From: Listeria_A hofi
GTDB lineage: Bacteria; Bacillota; Bacilli; Lactobacillales; Listeriaceae
Length of the DNA: 64,000 bases
Assembly (NCBI RefSeq): GCF_963575615.1
Contig: NZ_CAUYTL010000003.1
Location: 62,001-126,000 of the forward strand
Reading direction: 5' to 3'
Below are positions 1 through 9,292 of the stretch, piece by piece. The notes under the pieces were generated by a model. It was not told where the DNA came from, searched no databases, and was given only the letters and a program-made list of their open reading frames with translations. Every line of letters begins with the position of its first letter. Position 1 is the first letter of the stretch. The translations under genes and the position numbers were made by a program.

Positions 1-860
1 GCCGTACAAAAGAGATTCTAAAGAAGTATGATTTTTTATTCAAGAAAAGTTTAGGACAGAATTTCTTGATTGATAGCAATATTTTACGACGAATCACGGA
101 GACGGCGGAGCTGGATAAAGAAACAGATGTTATCGAGATTGGGCCGGGGATTGGCGCGCTTACAGAGCATTTGGCGCGTACATCTAGACGTGTACTGGCT
201 TTTGAGATTGATCAGCGTCTCATGTCGATTTTGCCAGACACACTCGCAGCATATGATAATGTGGAAATCGTGAACGAAGATATTTTGAAAGTCGACGTTG
301 GGGCGATGATTACAGAGAGATTTCCAAGTCGAGCAGAGCCTGTGAAAGTAGTTGCCAATTTGCCTTATTATGTGACAACACCGATTATTTTGCAATTGCT
401 ACATGAAGACTTGCCTGTGTCTAGTATGACATTCATGCTTCAAAAAGAAGTTGCGGATCGAATTTCAGCAAAACCGAGCACAAAAGCTTACGGAAGCCTA
501 TCAATCGCAATTCAGTATTACATGGAGGCTGAGCTTTCTTTCATTGTGCCAAAAACGGTATTTATGCCACAACCAAATGTTGATTCGGCGATTATCCATT
601 TGAAACGCCGTGCGCAACCACCAGCACAAGTCGACAATGAGACCTTCTTCTTTGATATTACGCGTTCAGCATTTGCACAGCGAAGGAAAACATTATGGAA
701 CAATTTGGTGAATCGTTTCCCAGAGTTGAAATCGCAAAAAGAAGAATTAGAAGCGGAACTTGCGGCAGTTGGGATTGACGTGAAAAGGCGCGGAGAAACG
801 TTTAGTATCCCTGAATTTGCGATATTAAGTAATTTTCTTGACAATTTCATGAGAAAATAA
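1..860 (+). CDS. ksgA: 16S rRNA (adenine1518/1519-N6) dimethyltransferase KsgA, 5' truncated by window
   Basis: Dimethylates two adjacent adenines near the 3' end of 16S rRNA during 30S maturation, using S-adenosylmethionine. The frame is open from base 3 with no start in view, so the N-terminus lies outside the window; the first visible residues (KSLGQNFLID) are the conserved KsgA N-terminal motif. The SAM-binding motif VIEIGPGIGALTEHL and the catalytic NLPYYVTTPII motif are both present, and the C-terminal rRNA-binding part is complete. It precedes veg, as in Bacillus and Listeria. Confidence 0.97.
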   Translation, partial: RTKEILKKYDFLFKKSLGQNFLIDSNILRRITETAELDKETDVIEIGPGIGALTEHLARTSRRVLAFEIDQRLMSILPDTLAAYDNVEIVNEDILKVDVGAMITERFPSRAEPVKVVANLPYYVTTPIILQLLHEDLPVSSMTFMLQKEVADRISAKPSTKAYGSLSIAIQYYMEAELSFIVPKTVFMPQPNVDSAIIHLKRRAQPPAQVDNETFFFDITRSAFAQRRKTLWNNLVNRFPELKSQKEELEAELAAVGIDVKRRGETFSIPEFAILSNFLDNFMRK

Positions 861-891
861 CGAAAAATTGATAAAAAAGCAATCATAGCGG

Positions 892-958
892 TTGACATAG
901 AGGCATTTCGCTGTTAAAATATTTGTTTATTGATTTTTTGCCCTTGTTGTGGTATACT
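892..958 (+). promoter_or_regulatory. tandem sigma-A promoters of veg
   Basis: Two promoter-like elements lie in the ksgA-veg gap. The first is TTGACA (892-897), a 17-bp spacer, and TAAAAT (915-920). The second is TTGATT (930-935), a 17-bp spacer, and TATACT (953-958) with a TG one base upstream (extended -10). The veg promoter is known to be very strong in Bacillus; here this rests on consensus match only. Confidence 0.75.
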
Positions 959-984
959 GGAGTTTAGTGAGGTGGGGGTACAAA

Positions 985-1245
985 ATGTCAAAAACTATTG
1001 CAAGTATCAAACAAAATCTTGAATCCAGGCTTGGAACAAGACTAACTTTGAAAGCGAACGGCGGACGTAAGAAGACAATTGAGCGTTGCGGCGTTTTAGC
1101 TGAAACTTATCCAGCTGTTTTTGTTGTTGAATTAGATCAAGACGAGAACAATTTCGAAAGAGTATCCTATAGTTACACGGACATTTTAACAGACACTGTA
1201 GAATTAGACTTTACAGACGATGTAAGTAAAGAATTAGCACTTTAA
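985..1245 (+). CDS. veg: Veg protein (biofilm-stimulating small protein)
   Basis: An 86-residue protein, the usual length of the Veg family. In Bacillus subtilis Veg is abundant, stimulates biofilm formation through SinR/SlrR and is produced during growth and spore outgrowth; Listeria has the gene but does not sporulate. The ATG at 985 is chosen over an upstream in-frame start because it follows a GAGGTGGGGG ribosome binding site and gives the conserved start MSKTIASIKQNLESRLG. It is monocistronic, with its own promoters and terminator. Confidence 0.95.
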   Translation: MSKTIASIKQNLESRLGTRLTLKANGGRKKTIERCGVLAETYPAVFVVELDQDENNFERVSYSYTDILTDTVELDFTDDVSKELAL

Positions 1246-1260
1246 TCACTATTATCTCAA

Positions 1261-1284
1261 AACCAGCCAATTGGCTGGTTTTTT
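1261..1284 (+). terminator. rho-independent terminator of veg
   Basis: A perfect 20-bp palindrome (AACCAGCCAATTGGCTGGTT) followed by further T residues, directly downstream of the veg stop. Confidence 0.9.
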
Positions 1285-1559
1285 GGTTGAGCTGTTCAAA
1301 TATAAGAAGTTACAATGCTAGTAAGACGTAAAAGACAAATTCATTTCTCACGGTATGGAAGCGCTCTCTATTGTTACGAAATGGTTAACTGGCCCATCTA
1401 ACTCAATAGCCGGAACTCTTTTCTAGTTTGGAGTACATATTTAGGCTTGGCTATGGTAGAATAAACAAAGAAGATTTGAGGAAGTGTAACCAAACTTGAA
1501 GTCAGGGAGATAACCTATTTTTATTAAGATTGAAGGATTCCCTAGGAAAGGCTGTAGAG

Positions 1560-2423
1560 ATGATGAAAATAAATGTGAAAGCACCTGCAAAAATTAATTT
1601 GTCATTGGACGCGCTATATAAACGACCAGACAATTATCATGAGCTTGAGATGGTGATGACAACGATTGATTTGGCGGATCGTCTGCAGCTAGTATTGCTC
1701 GAAAAGGATACTATCAAACTGGATGTTAAGGCGCACTTTATTCCCGATGATAAAAGGAATCTAGTTTATCAGGCAGCAGCGCTTTTAAAGGAAAGGTTTT
1801 CGGTAAAGCAGGGAGTGGCGATAACGCTTGACAAAAGTATTCCAGTAGCGGCTGGCCTTGCGGGCGGTAGTAGTGACGCAGCAGCAGCACTTAAGGGCTT
1901 GAACCAAATCTGGAATTTACAGTTGACGCTTACTGAACTTGCTAACCTTGGCGCAGAATTGGGGTCAGACATCCCATTTTGTCTTTATGGAGGCACAGCG
2001 CTCGCGACTGGACGCGGTGAAATTATTAAGCCACTTCCGATGATGCCGAATTGCTGGATTGTATTAGCGAAGCCCTCGATTAGTGTATCGACACCCGGCG
2101 TGTACAGGGATTTGCGTGTTGGTGAGGTAGAGCACCCGAATACTGCTGGTATGGTACAGGCGATTCAAGATGGTAGTTTTGAAGGAATTTGTGATAATAT
2201 TGGGAACGTGTTGGAGACAGTGACGCTTGCCAAGCACCCAGAAGTGAAGCGTATTAAAGAGAAGATGTTAGAATTCGGCGCAGATACGGCGTTAATGAGC
2301 GGTAGCGGGCCGACAGTGTTTGCTCTTGTCAAACAGTACTCTAGAGCAAAACGAGTCTATAACGGCTTACGTGGCTTCTGTGAGGAAGTGTATCTAGTTA
2401 GACCTTGGCAAGAAGAAAAATGA
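1560..2423 (+). CDS. ispE: 4-diphosphocytidyl-2-C-methyl-D-erythritol kinase
   Basis: GHMP-family kinase of the non-mevalonate (MEP) isoprenoid pathway; it phosphorylates CDP-methylerythritol. The start of the protein (KINVKAPAKINLSLDAL) is the IspE N-terminal signature. The ATP-binding GHMP motif PVAAGLAGGSSDAAAAL and the C-terminal MSGSGPTVFAL motif are present. At 287 residues it has family length. The start at 1560 follows AAAGG by 8 bases; ATG 1563 is the alternative. An extended -10 (TG then TAGAAT, 1457-1462) lies upstream. A deacetylase gene follows after 15 bp, suggesting co-transcription. Confidence 0.95.
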   Translation: MMKINVKAPAKINLSLDALYKRPDNYHELEMVMTTIDLADRLQLVLLEKDTIKLDVKAHFIPDDKRNLVYQAAALLKERFSVKQGVAITLDKSIPVAAGLAGGSSDAAAALKGLNQIWNLQLTLTELANLGAELGSDIPFCLYGGTALATGRGEIIKPLPMMPNCWIVLAKPSISVSTPGVYRDLRVGEVEHPNTAGMVQAIQDGSFEGICDNIGNVLETVTLAKHPEVKRIKEKMLEFGADTALMSGSGPTVFALVKQYSRAKRVYNGLRGFCEEVYLVRPWQEEK

Positions 2424-2438
2424 TAAAGGAGTCGATGA

Positions 2439-3182
2439 ATGATGAAAGTGATTTTTAATGCGGATGATTTTGGTTTGTCAAAGGGTGTTGTTTACGGGAT
2501 CTTAGAAGCTTATAAACATGGTGTTGTGAGATCGACCACGATGCTTGCGAATTCACCTGCATTTGATTTAGGTGCTGAAATAGCGAAAGAGAATCCTGGA
2601 CTTGATATCGGCGCGCATTTAACGCTGACATTTGGTAGTCCGCTTTTAGAAGATGTACCTAGTTTAACCGCGGAATCTGGAAAATTTCTAGCACAAGATG
2701 TACTTAGAAGTTCCGTCGATAAAATTGACTTTGATGAAGTCGAGCGTGAATTCACTGCACAAATCGAAAAAATCTTGGCTGCGGGAATCACGATTTCCCA
2801 TTTTGACACCCATCATTTAATCGAGCCCATCGTTTTACCAGTTTTGCAGAATTTAGCGAAGAAATACCAAGTCGGATTGCGTCGATCTGTACATGATGCA
2901 GACTATACTGGCATCCCGACAACAGATCGTTTTTCTGATGAGTTTTATGCGGATGGAATTACAGCGGACGTCGTGAAGCAAGTAGTGAAGAAGTACGAGA
3001 ATGACACGGAGACGTTGGAATTTATGTGTCACCCAGCGTTTATCGATGAAACAACGCTTAGTTTGACATCCTATATAGACTATCGAATAAAAGAACTTAC
3101 TTTCCTAACATCGGATGAGGTGCAGGAAGCATTGAAAGCGGTTGGGGCCGAAATTGCCAGCTTTAAAGAGGTTATGAAATAA
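2439..3182 (+). CDS. YdjC/ChbG-family carbohydrate deacetylase
   Basis: A 247-residue member of the YdjC/ChbG family, which removes N-acetyl groups from chitooligosaccharides or related sugars with a metal-dependent TIM-barrel fold. Family signatures visible are the N-terminal NADDFG motif, GAHLTLT near residue 60 and DTHHL near residue 123, holding the Asp/His metal ligands. It starts after AAAGGAG, 15 bp behind ispE, and probably shares its transcript. The substrate cannot be read from the sequence. Confidence 0.88.
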   Translation: MMKVIFNADDFGLSKGVVYGILEAYKHGVVRSTTMLANSPAFDLGAEIAKENPGLDIGAHLTLTFGSPLLEDVPSLTAESGKFLAQDVLRSSVDKIDFDEVEREFTAQIEKILAAGITISHFDTHHLIEPIVLPVLQNLAKKYQVGLRRSVHDADYTGIPTTDRFSDEFYADGITADVVKQVVKKYENDTETLEFMCHPAFIDETTLSLTSYIDYRIKELTFLTSDEVQEALKAVGAEIASFKEVMK

Positions 3183-3334
3183 ACGAAATTGAACATTTGG
3201 TTATTTTGAAATGGTGAGTTGTCACTATCTTTTCCTCTTAAAAGCCTTTATAATGAATTTAAATACGTACAAAAAGGGCGAAATAGGTTCTAATGTTTGG
3301 AAAAGCTATTTTTAAAAAGAGGAGAAGAAGTACT

Positions 3335-4162
3335 ATGAAAATTCGGCGTAGTGAACGTTTGATAGATATGACGCAGTTTCTGCTGAGCCATCCGCGAAAA
3401 TTGGTACCGCTGACTTTATTTGCTGAGCGCTATGGTTCTGCAAAGTCGTCTATTAGTGAAGATTTGGTGATTATAAAGAAAACCTTTGAAGACAGAGGCA
3501 TCGGTACACTTGAGACGGTTCCAGGCGCTGCTGGTGGCGTGAAATATATTTCTATTGCAGATAATGCAGATGTGCTGGATTTCGTTCAGACACTTTGCAA
3601 CCGTATTGCTGAGCCTGATCGTTTGTTACCAGGTGGTTATTTGTATTTATCGGATTTACTAGGCGAACCAGTGACGCTAAGCCAAATCGGAAAAATCTTA
3701 GCAACGAAATTTAATAAGCAAAAAATAGATGCAATTATGACGGTCGCAACGAAAGGGATTCCAATTGCACAAGCTGTGGCGGAGCACTTAAATGTCCCGT
3801 TTGTTATTGTTCGTCGTGATAGCAAAGTGACAGAAGGCTCTACGGTAAGCATTAACTATGTGTCTGGTTCTAGTAAGCGTATCGAGAAAATGGAGTTATC
3901 AAAACGGAGCTTGCCAGAAGGCTCGAATGTAGTAATTGTCGATGATTTCATGAAGGCTGGCGGAACGATTAATGGGATGAAGAACTTATTAGAAGAGTTC
4001 AATGCTAAATTAGTCGGAATCGGAGTCTTGGTGGAGTCAGAATATGCAGAGGAACGTTTGGTCGATGATTACGTTTCCTTAGTTAAAATTAAGAACGTTG
4101 ACGTCAAAGAAAAGCAAATTGAAGTAGTGGAAGGTAATTATTTTAATTATCCTAACCAGTAA
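3335..4162 (+). CDS. purR: purine operon repressor PurR
   Basis: Low-GC Gram-positive PurR: an N-terminal winged-helix DNA-binding domain (about residues 1-72) fused to a phosphoribosyltransferase-fold domain that senses PRPP. The PRPP-binding motif VVIVDDFMKAGGT is at about residue 205. The ATG at 3335 follows AGAGGAGAAG and gives 275 residues starting MKIRRSERLIDMTQFLL, the typical family start; an upstream in-frame ATG at 3293 has no such signal. PurR represses purine synthesis genes and works with prs further downstream in PRPP metabolism. Confidence 0.95.
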   Translation: MKIRRSERLIDMTQFLLSHPRKLVPLTLFAERYGSAKSSISEDLVIIKKTFEDRGIGTLETVPGAAGGVKYISIADNADVLDFVQTLCNRIAEPDRLLPGGYLYLSDLLGEPVTLSQIGKILATKFNKQKIDAIMTVATKGIPIAQAVAEHLNVPFVIVRRDSKVTEGSTVSINYVSGSSKRIEKMELSKRSLPEGSNVVIVDDFMKAGGTINGMKNLLEEFNAKLVGIGVLVESEYAEERLVDDYVSLVKIKNVDVKEKQIEVVEGNYFNYPNQ

Positions 4163-4250
4163 TTATAGACATAACGAGATTTAGAACTGGTAAAATTGTT
4201 TTAGTGTGCCAGCAAATCACGTTAATTTTTAGTTTTATGCAATCAAGCGA

Positions 4251-4300
4251 AAGCGTTTGTATTCAGGGAACCCGTCTCACGTTGAATACGAACGCTTTTT
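4251..4300 (+). terminator. terminator downstream of purR
   Basis: A 15-bp stem (4251-4265 with 4283-4297, one G-T wobble) with a 17-base loop, followed by a T run. The region between purR and the exporter genes (4163-4526) otherwise holds only the exporter promoter and a leader of about 120 bases. Confidence 0.85.
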
Positions 4301-4393
4301 GCCTGTTTATTTAGCTTGTCCATAGCAGTTTTGCATGAACCGAATATGAACAGATAAATACGACCTTAGCATGACTGGTTTTCATTTTAACTA

Positions 4394-4402
4394 TGCTACA
4401 AT
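4394..4402 (+). promoter_or_regulatory. extended -10 promoter candidate for the exporter operon
   Basis: TGC followed by TACAAT (4397-4402) forms an extended -10; no clear -35 is visible. The resulting leader of about 120 bases before the adaptor gene contains no obvious terminator. Confidence 0.45.
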
Positions 4403-4526
4403 AAGGACTTGTAGAAGGGCATGAACAATTTTACAGGGAATATTTATGTTTGTGAACTTTTAAAAGTTTGGTTACCTACATACGAGGAACTAACAGAAAA
4501 TCACTTAATTGGAAGGAGCAACACAC

Positions 4527-5204
4527 ATGAAGAAATGGGTTAAATGGTTGATTGCTATCGTTATAATCGCGGCAATCGTGGTAGGAGCAGTATTGTTCTT
4601 AGGATCTAAATCAGGATCAGATACAACGACGAAGAATCTTGTAACAACGAAAGTAAAACAAGGGGATATGAAAATAAATGCGACGGCAACGGGAGCAATC
4701 GTTCCGCAAAACCAACAAGCACCTAATTACGATGAGTTAGAATTGCAAGTACAAATGGATGAGCTGGATGTTCCTAATGTAAAAAAAGGTCAAACGGCTA
4801 AGATTTCTGTTACGGCGGTTCCTGACAAAACATACACAGGCAAGGTGAAGGAAATTGCTGAACAAGGAACTGTTATGAACGGTGTATCTTCTTTCTTAGT
4901 AACGATTTCAATTGATGACATAGCTAATTTGAAATCAGGAATGACAGCTGATGCTTCTATTTTGGTAAATGAGAAAGCAAACGCACTATACGTTCCCATC
5001 GAAGCGGTCCAAAAAAATGATGAGGACAAATATTACGTGTTAGTTCCTAAAAAAGGGAAGAATAACACGACAAAAGAAGTAAAGCAATATGTAACGACTG
5101 GGCTTCACAACGAAGATAACATGGAGATTACAAAAGGTCTAGAAAAGGGCGATGAAGTCATTTTACCAACGAAATCGAATTCATCCCAACAGCCAGGATT
5201 TTAA
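4527..5204 (+). CDS. efflux adaptor (HlyD/MFP-like) subunit of MacB-type exporter
   Basis: A 225-residue secreted or membrane-anchored protein: one N-terminal membrane segment (about residues 5-27), then beta-barrel segments typical of membrane fusion proteins of ABC exporters (ELDVPNVKKGQTAKISV, LKSGMTADASILV, LYVPIEAV). It is much shorter than the usual 350-400 residue adaptors: the first half of the lipoyl domain and the coiled-coil hairpin are missing. The start at 4527 follows GGAAGGAG by 8-9 bases. The ATPase gene follows after 28 bp, so the three genes should form one exporter. The cargo is unknown; family members export peptides or give antimicrobial resistance. Confidence 0.85.
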   Translation: MKKWVKWLIAIVIIAAIVVGAVLFLGSKSGSDTTTKNLVTTKVKQGDMKINATATGAIVPQNQQAPNYDELELQVQMDELDVPNVKKGQTAKISVTAVPDKTYTGKVKEIAEQGTVMNGVSSFLVTISIDDIANLKSGMTADASILVNEKANALYVPIEAVQKNDEDKYYVLVPKKGKNNTTKEVKQYVTTGLHNEDNMEITKGLEKGDEVILPTKSNSSQQPGF

Positions 5205-5232
5205 TAACTAGACCAAACGAGGAGGTGATCGC

Positions 5233-5922
5233 ATGACGAGTCCACTTATTGATATGAGAAATTTAACAAAAACATATACACTTGGCGGTGAAACATTTAA
5301 AGCATTAGACAATGTAACGCTTGCCGTTGAAAAAGGCGAATTTTTAGCGATTGTCGGACCTTCTGGCTCTGGTAAGTCAACCTTGATGAACATGATTGGT
5401 TGCTTAGATGTGCCGGATTCCGGTAAATATCATTTAGATGGTGTCGATGTGGAGACGTTAAATGATAATAAACTTTCTGCAATTCGTAATAAGAAAATCG
5501 GCTTTATTTTTCAACAATTTAACTTATTGACGAAGCTATCGGCACTAGAGAATGTAGAGTTACCATTAATTTATGGTGGAATGGGTGCCGCAAAACGAGA
5601 GGAAATCGCGTTAGAATGCCTTAGTAAAGTTGGGCTAACGGATAAAAAAAGAAATTTACCGACGCAATTGTCTGGTGGTCAACAGCAGCGTGTCGCCATT
5701 GCTCGTGCGCTTGCGGCTAATCCACAAATTTTGCTAGCGGATGAACCGACAGGAGCGCTTGATTCCAAAACGGGTAAAGAAGTCATGGGAATCTTACAAG
5801 AATTGAATCAGGCTGGAAATACTATCGTAATGATTACACATGATCTTGATATCGCGAATTATGGAACAAGGACAATTCGAATTCAAGACGGTCAACTTTT
5901 CAATGAGGGGGTAGCGAAATGA
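5233..5922 (+). CDS. MacB/LolD-type ABC transporter ATP-binding protein
   Basis: A 229-residue ATPase with Walker A GPSGSGKST (about residue 42), the Q-loop in FIFQQFNLL, the signature LSGGQQQRVAIARAL, Walker B ILLADEPTGALD and the H-loop ITHD. The GALDSKTG stretch is typical of the MacB/LolD subgroup. It starts after GAGGTGA and its stop overlaps the start of the permease by 4 bases. Confidence 0.95.
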   Translation: MTSPLIDMRNLTKTYTLGGETFKALDNVTLAVEKGEFLAIVGPSGSGKSTLMNMIGCLDVPDSGKYHLDGVDVETLNDNKLSAIRNKKIGFIFQQFNLLTKLSALENVELPLIYGGMGAAKREEIALECLSKVGLTDKKRNLPTQLSGGQQQRVAIARALAANPQILLADEPTGALDSKTGKEVMGILQELNQAGNTIVMITHDLDIANYGTRTIRIQDGQLFNEGVAK

Positions 5923-7112
5923 TCCGCCAAAGTATGAAGATGGCCTGGAAACAACTAAAAACAAGTAAGATGCGCTCCTTCTTAACGATGTTAGGAATTA
6001 TTATTGGAGTATCTTCGGTTATTTTATTAGTGTCGCTAGGTAAAGGTGTCACGGATCAAGTCAATAGTCAAATGGGTGATCTTGGTTCGAACTTAGTAAC
6101 AGTGATGAACACATCGACTAATCCGAATGATAAATTTACGTATGATGATGTTTTGAAATATAAAAATATTGACGGCGTTAAAAGTGTTTCACCAGAGCTT
6201 TCAGGACAAGTAAAGGCCACGTTTGATTATAAATCTAAGGACCTGAAGCTTATTGGTACAAATGAGCAGTATAAAGATGCCAGAGGACTTAAGCTTGATA
6301 ATGGGCGTTTCTTGTTACCTATTGATGTCGAGTACGGGCAAAAAATTGCAGTAATCGGGCCAAATGTAGCAAGCGATTTATTCGGCTTTTCTGACCCCAT
6401 TGGTGAGTATATCCGCATAAATGGTATGCCGTATAAAATTGTTGGTGTTTTGGAAGAAAAAGGTGCATCAATGATGGGGTCTAGCGATGATCAAGTATTT
6501 GTTCCATTAACCGCAGCGCAACGTATGTTAAAAGATACAAATGTTAGAACGTTTTATGTCGAAACAGAGACAGCAGAAGATGTAGATCGTGTTGTAAATA
6601 CGTTGGAATCGCGCCTATCTATTCATTTTGATTATACCTCGGCTGACTCAGCAAGTGGCGAATCGGCGCCATATCAAGTTATTAATCAGCAAGAAATTTT
6701 AAATGCATTTGATACTATCAGTTCTACTCTTACAACCGCGCTCGGAGCAATAGCAGGTATTTCCCTTGTTGTTGGTGGTATTGGTATTATGAATATCATG
6801 CTAGTATCAGTATCAGAACGGACGAGAGAAATTGGTATTCGTAAGGCCTTAGGTGCAAAAAAACGAGATATACTCACGCAGTTCTTAATTGAATCCATCG
6901 TTATTAGTGTTGTTGGTGGCTTGATTGGGATTGCAATTGGTGTCTCTGGTGCACTTGCATTCGGCTCTATTGCAGGCATACCATCAGGCATTACCGCATC
7001 AACTATTATAGGTGCTTTCCTATTCTCGATGTTCATTGGTGTTATTTTCGGTATTACACCAGCTAATAAAGCATCAAAATTACGACCAATTGATGCATTA
7101 CGATCGGAATAA
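5919..7112 (+). CDS. MacB-like/FtsX-domain ABC permease
   Basis: A 397-residue permease with the MacB architecture: one N-terminal transmembrane helix (about 20-40), a large extracellular MacB core domain (about 45-260) and a C-terminal FtsX domain with three helices (about 275-385). The motif SVSERTREIGIRKALGA is the cytoplasmic coupling loop of this family. It overlaps the ATPase by 4 bases and is the last gene of the operon. Confidence 0.93.
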   Translation: MIRQSMKMAWKQLKTSKMRSFLTMLGIIIGVSSVILLVSLGKGVTDQVNSQMGDLGSNLVTVMNTSTNPNDKFTYDDVLKYKNIDGVKSVSPELSGQVKATFDYKSKDLKLIGTNEQYKDARGLKLDNGRFLLPIDVEYGQKIAVIGPNVASDLFGFSDPIGEYIRINGMPYKIVGVLEEKGASMMGSSDDQVFVPLTAAQRMLKDTNVRTFYVETETAEDVDRVVNTLESRLSIHFDYTSADSASGESAPYQVINQQEILNAFDTISSTLTTALGAIAGISLVVGGIGIMNIMLVSVSERTREIGIRKALGAKKRDILTQFLIESIVISVVGGLIGIAIGVSGALAFGSIAGIPSGITASTIIGAFLFSMFIGVIFGITPANKASKLRPIDALRSE

Positions 7113-7122
7113 TGCAGATAAA

Positions 7123-7158
7123 AAAGAGGATTTATGTGAAAAAATCCTCTTTTTTTTG
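7123..7158 (+). terminator. terminator of the exporter operon
   Basis: The A-rich arm AAAGAGGATTT pairs with AAATCCTCTTT, followed by a T run, just after the permease stop. The flanking A and T runs make it usable in both directions. Confidence 0.85.
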
Positions 7159-7892
7159 TTATTCTGTTACATAAGTATATAGCTAAAGTTACTTTTTTAG
7201 GTGTAAATGATCGAAATTATGTCGTAAAAATGGATGTCATATATTTTTAATCTGTTTGTCATCATTGTGATAAATATAACGGTAGAAATTACTTTTTCAA
7301 GCAATGTATTTGTCTTTTTTCTTGTTGTCAATGCTTTAATAGCAATGAATAATCAGATGATCCAACAGATATTACGATGTGTCATAATTCATTGATATTT
7401 GTAAAAAATATTAAAAAAATATGTGCAAAAATATGGGTTTAAAACAGATAATCTGCTCTTTTTTGTATACTAAAAAATGGAGCTTTTTCGAGTTTAGTAG
7501 TATAAAGTAACATAAATTTGGTGGGTGGAATATAATCGGGAATGCTTGCATAGCCTATATTAACAATGTTTTTCATGATTTCTAAAAATCAGTCAATCGA
7601 TAGTATACAATCAATTGGTTATTAAGAACAATTAAACTTTGTCAATAAAAAATGCATTCTAAACGGCATTTTTATATGCGAAGTCACAAAGTTGTCAAAT
7701 TTAGCTTTTTTTATTATGATGTTGTTAGAGAAAAATTCTGGGCTTTCCTTTTTGGGGACATAAAGTAGTTGAAAAATTACTTTTTGTGTAGGAGAAATGT
7801 CGATGGAACAATTCTCTAGTGTTATCTTTATGATGTTGCGTGTATGTTGAACAACAAGTAACATGTCAACAAGAGCTAAGGTGGTGAAGAAA
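7159..7892. other. long AT-rich non-coding stretch upstream of spoVG
   Basis: About 730 bp with no credible gene. It is very AT-rich with a few -10-like elements (for example TATACT near 7466) and short dyads such as CAGATAATCTG. A long minus-strand open frame at 7622-8071 overlaps spoVG1, has no family features and is judged a shadow. The spoVG promoter must lie here, but I cannot place it with confidence. Confidence 0.5.
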
Positions 7893-8207
7893 ATGGAAAT
7901 TACAGATGTGAGATTACGTCGAGTTGAGACTGATGGAAGAATGAAAGCTATTTCTTCAATTACTATTGACGGTGAATTCGTAGTACATGATATTCGCGTG
8001 ATTGATGGTAACGATGGGTTATTTGTAGCAATGCCAAGTAAACGTACTCCAGATGGAGAGTTTCGTGACATCGCTCACCCGATTAATTCAGACACTCGTG
8101 CTAAAATTCAGGACGCTGTTTTAGTTGCTTATGCTGAAGCTGATGAAGTTGTTAGCGAAGTAGCGGAAGAAGCGACACCAGAAGCGGAAGAAGGAAATGA
8201 AGACTAA
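7893..8207 (+). CDS. spoVG: SpoVG family RNA/DNA-binding regulator, copy 1
   Basis: A 104-residue SpoVG protein starting MEITDVRLRRVETDGRMKA, after a GGTGGTGAAG ribosome binding site. The core (about residues 1-85, including VIDGNDGLFVAMPSKR and FRDIAHPINSDTR) is the conserved SpoVG fold; the tail is acidic. In Listeria the SpoVG proteins bind RNA and act as global post-transcriptional regulators affecting motility, lysozyme resistance and virulence. A second copy follows 140 bp downstream; this pair is a Listeria trait. Confidence 0.95.
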   Translation: MEITDVRLRRVETDGRMKAISSITIDGEFVVHDIRVIDGNDGLFVAMPSKRTPDGEFRDIAHPINSDTRAKIQDAVLVAYAEADEVVSEVAEEATPEAEEGNED

Positions 8208-8347
8208 ACACTACTTTTTATAGGACCTGGGTAAATGCTTGTTGTGAATAGCGAATCTAAAGGGAAACTAAAGATTGTCCCAAGTAACAAGATGAAATAA
8301 CCCGAGAAAACTATGAGAAGACAAAATGGGATAAGGAGTGACTAATA

Positions 8348-8662
8348 ATGCAAGTAACTGATGTGAGATTACGTCGTGTAGAAACTGATGGAAGAATGAG
8401 AGCTATTGCTTCCATAACTTTAGATGAGGAATTTGTTGTTCATGATATTCGTGTGATTGATGGCAACAACGGTTTATTCGTAGCAATGCCAAGTAAACGC
8501 GGCGTTGATGGTGAATTCCGTGATATCGCCCATCCAATCAATTCTGATACTCGTGGAAAAATCCAAGAGGTCGTGCTTGCTGAATACGTTCGCGTAGGCG
8601 AAGAAGAATCAAGTGCCGTATCAGAAGACGTAGCAGTCGAAGAAGAAGTAGCTGCTGAATAA
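8348..8662 (+). CDS. spoVG: SpoVG family regulator, copy 2
   Basis: A 104-residue paralogue of the preceding gene, nearly identical through the core and diverging only in the acidic C-terminal tail (after about residue 85). It starts after AAGGAG with good spacing. The strong terminator that follows suggests both copies share one transcript. Confidence 0.95.
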   Translation: MQVTDVRLRRVETDGRMRAIASITLDEEFVVHDIRVIDGNNGLFVAMPSKRGVDGEFRDIAHPINSDTRGKIQEVVLAEYVRVGEEESSAVSEDVAVEEEVAAE

Positions 8663-8678
8663 TTAAAAATATTAATCC

Positions 8679-8712
8679 AAGCAACCAGCTGCGTCAGGCT
8701 GGTTGCTTTTTG
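8679..8712 (+). terminator. terminator after the spoVG pair
   Basis: AAGCAACCAG (8679-8688) pairs with CTGGTTGCTT (8699-8708), followed by T residues. Confidence 0.9.
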
Positions 8713-9235
8713 TTGGGCCTCTTAAGAAACGTAGTTCAGTTTCTTTAGAGGCCCAATATGAGTGCGAACAAAGTGAGTATTCGTTCCATAAAAGAACTGA
8801 TGAGAGCCAAGAATGAGAAGCGGAAACAGCGACAAACGTACAACCTGGAGAGAGATATAAAGCAAGAACCCCGTAAGAAACGTAGTGCAGTTTCTTTAGA
8901 GGCCCAATATGAGTGCGAACAAAGTGAGTATTCGTTCCATAAAAGAACTGATGAGAGCCAAGAATGAGAAGCGGAAACAGCGACAAACGTACAACCTGGA
9001 GAGAGATATAAAGCAAGAACCCCGTAAGAAACGTAGTGCAGTTTCTTTAGAGGCCCAATATGAGTGCGAACAAAGTGAGTATTCGTTCCATAAAAAAACT
9101 GATGAGAGCCAAGAAAGAGAAGTGGAAACAGCGACAAACGTACAACCTGGAGAGAGATATAAAGCAAGAACCCCCGTAAGAAACGTAGTGCAGTTTCTTT
9201 AGAGGCCCAATATGAGTGCGAACAAAGTGAGCATT
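8713..9235. repeat. 151-bp tandem repeat block (3 full copies plus a partial copy)
   Basis: The unit starting AAGAAACGTAG begins at 8724, 8875, 9026 and 9178: three nearly identical copies of 151, 151 and 152 bp and a fourth cut off near 9235. Each unit opens with a hairpin (AAGAAAC / GTTTCTT, 8-base loop) running into TAGAGGCCCAATATGAG. In the first copy the hairpin extends into an 18-bp inverted repeat (8713-8756 region, 17 of 18 pairs) beginning TTGGGCCTCT. Open frames run through the block on both strands, but 151 is not a multiple of 3, so the frame changes between copies; I do not call them genes. Confidence 0.9.
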
Positions 9236-9292
9236 CCCTTCTGCCTTAAATAGATTTGGAAGGATTACATGCTCGCTCTGCTCACATGCATA

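Noticed and set aside
7622..8071. 149-codon minus-strand frame upstream of and into spoVG1
   Set aside because: It overlaps spoVG1 in antisense over half its length, has no ribosome binding site and no recognisable domain.
8672..9202. Long open frames on both strands within the 151-bp repeats (for example basic MSANKVSIRS... and aromatic MLYISLQVV... products)
   Set aside because: They repeat with the DNA unit, change phase because 151 is not a multiple of 3, lack ribosome binding sites, and mirror each other on opposite strands.
8724..9235. CRISPR array
   Set aside because: Repeat units are 151 bp and contiguous, without unique spacers; no cas genes are in the window.
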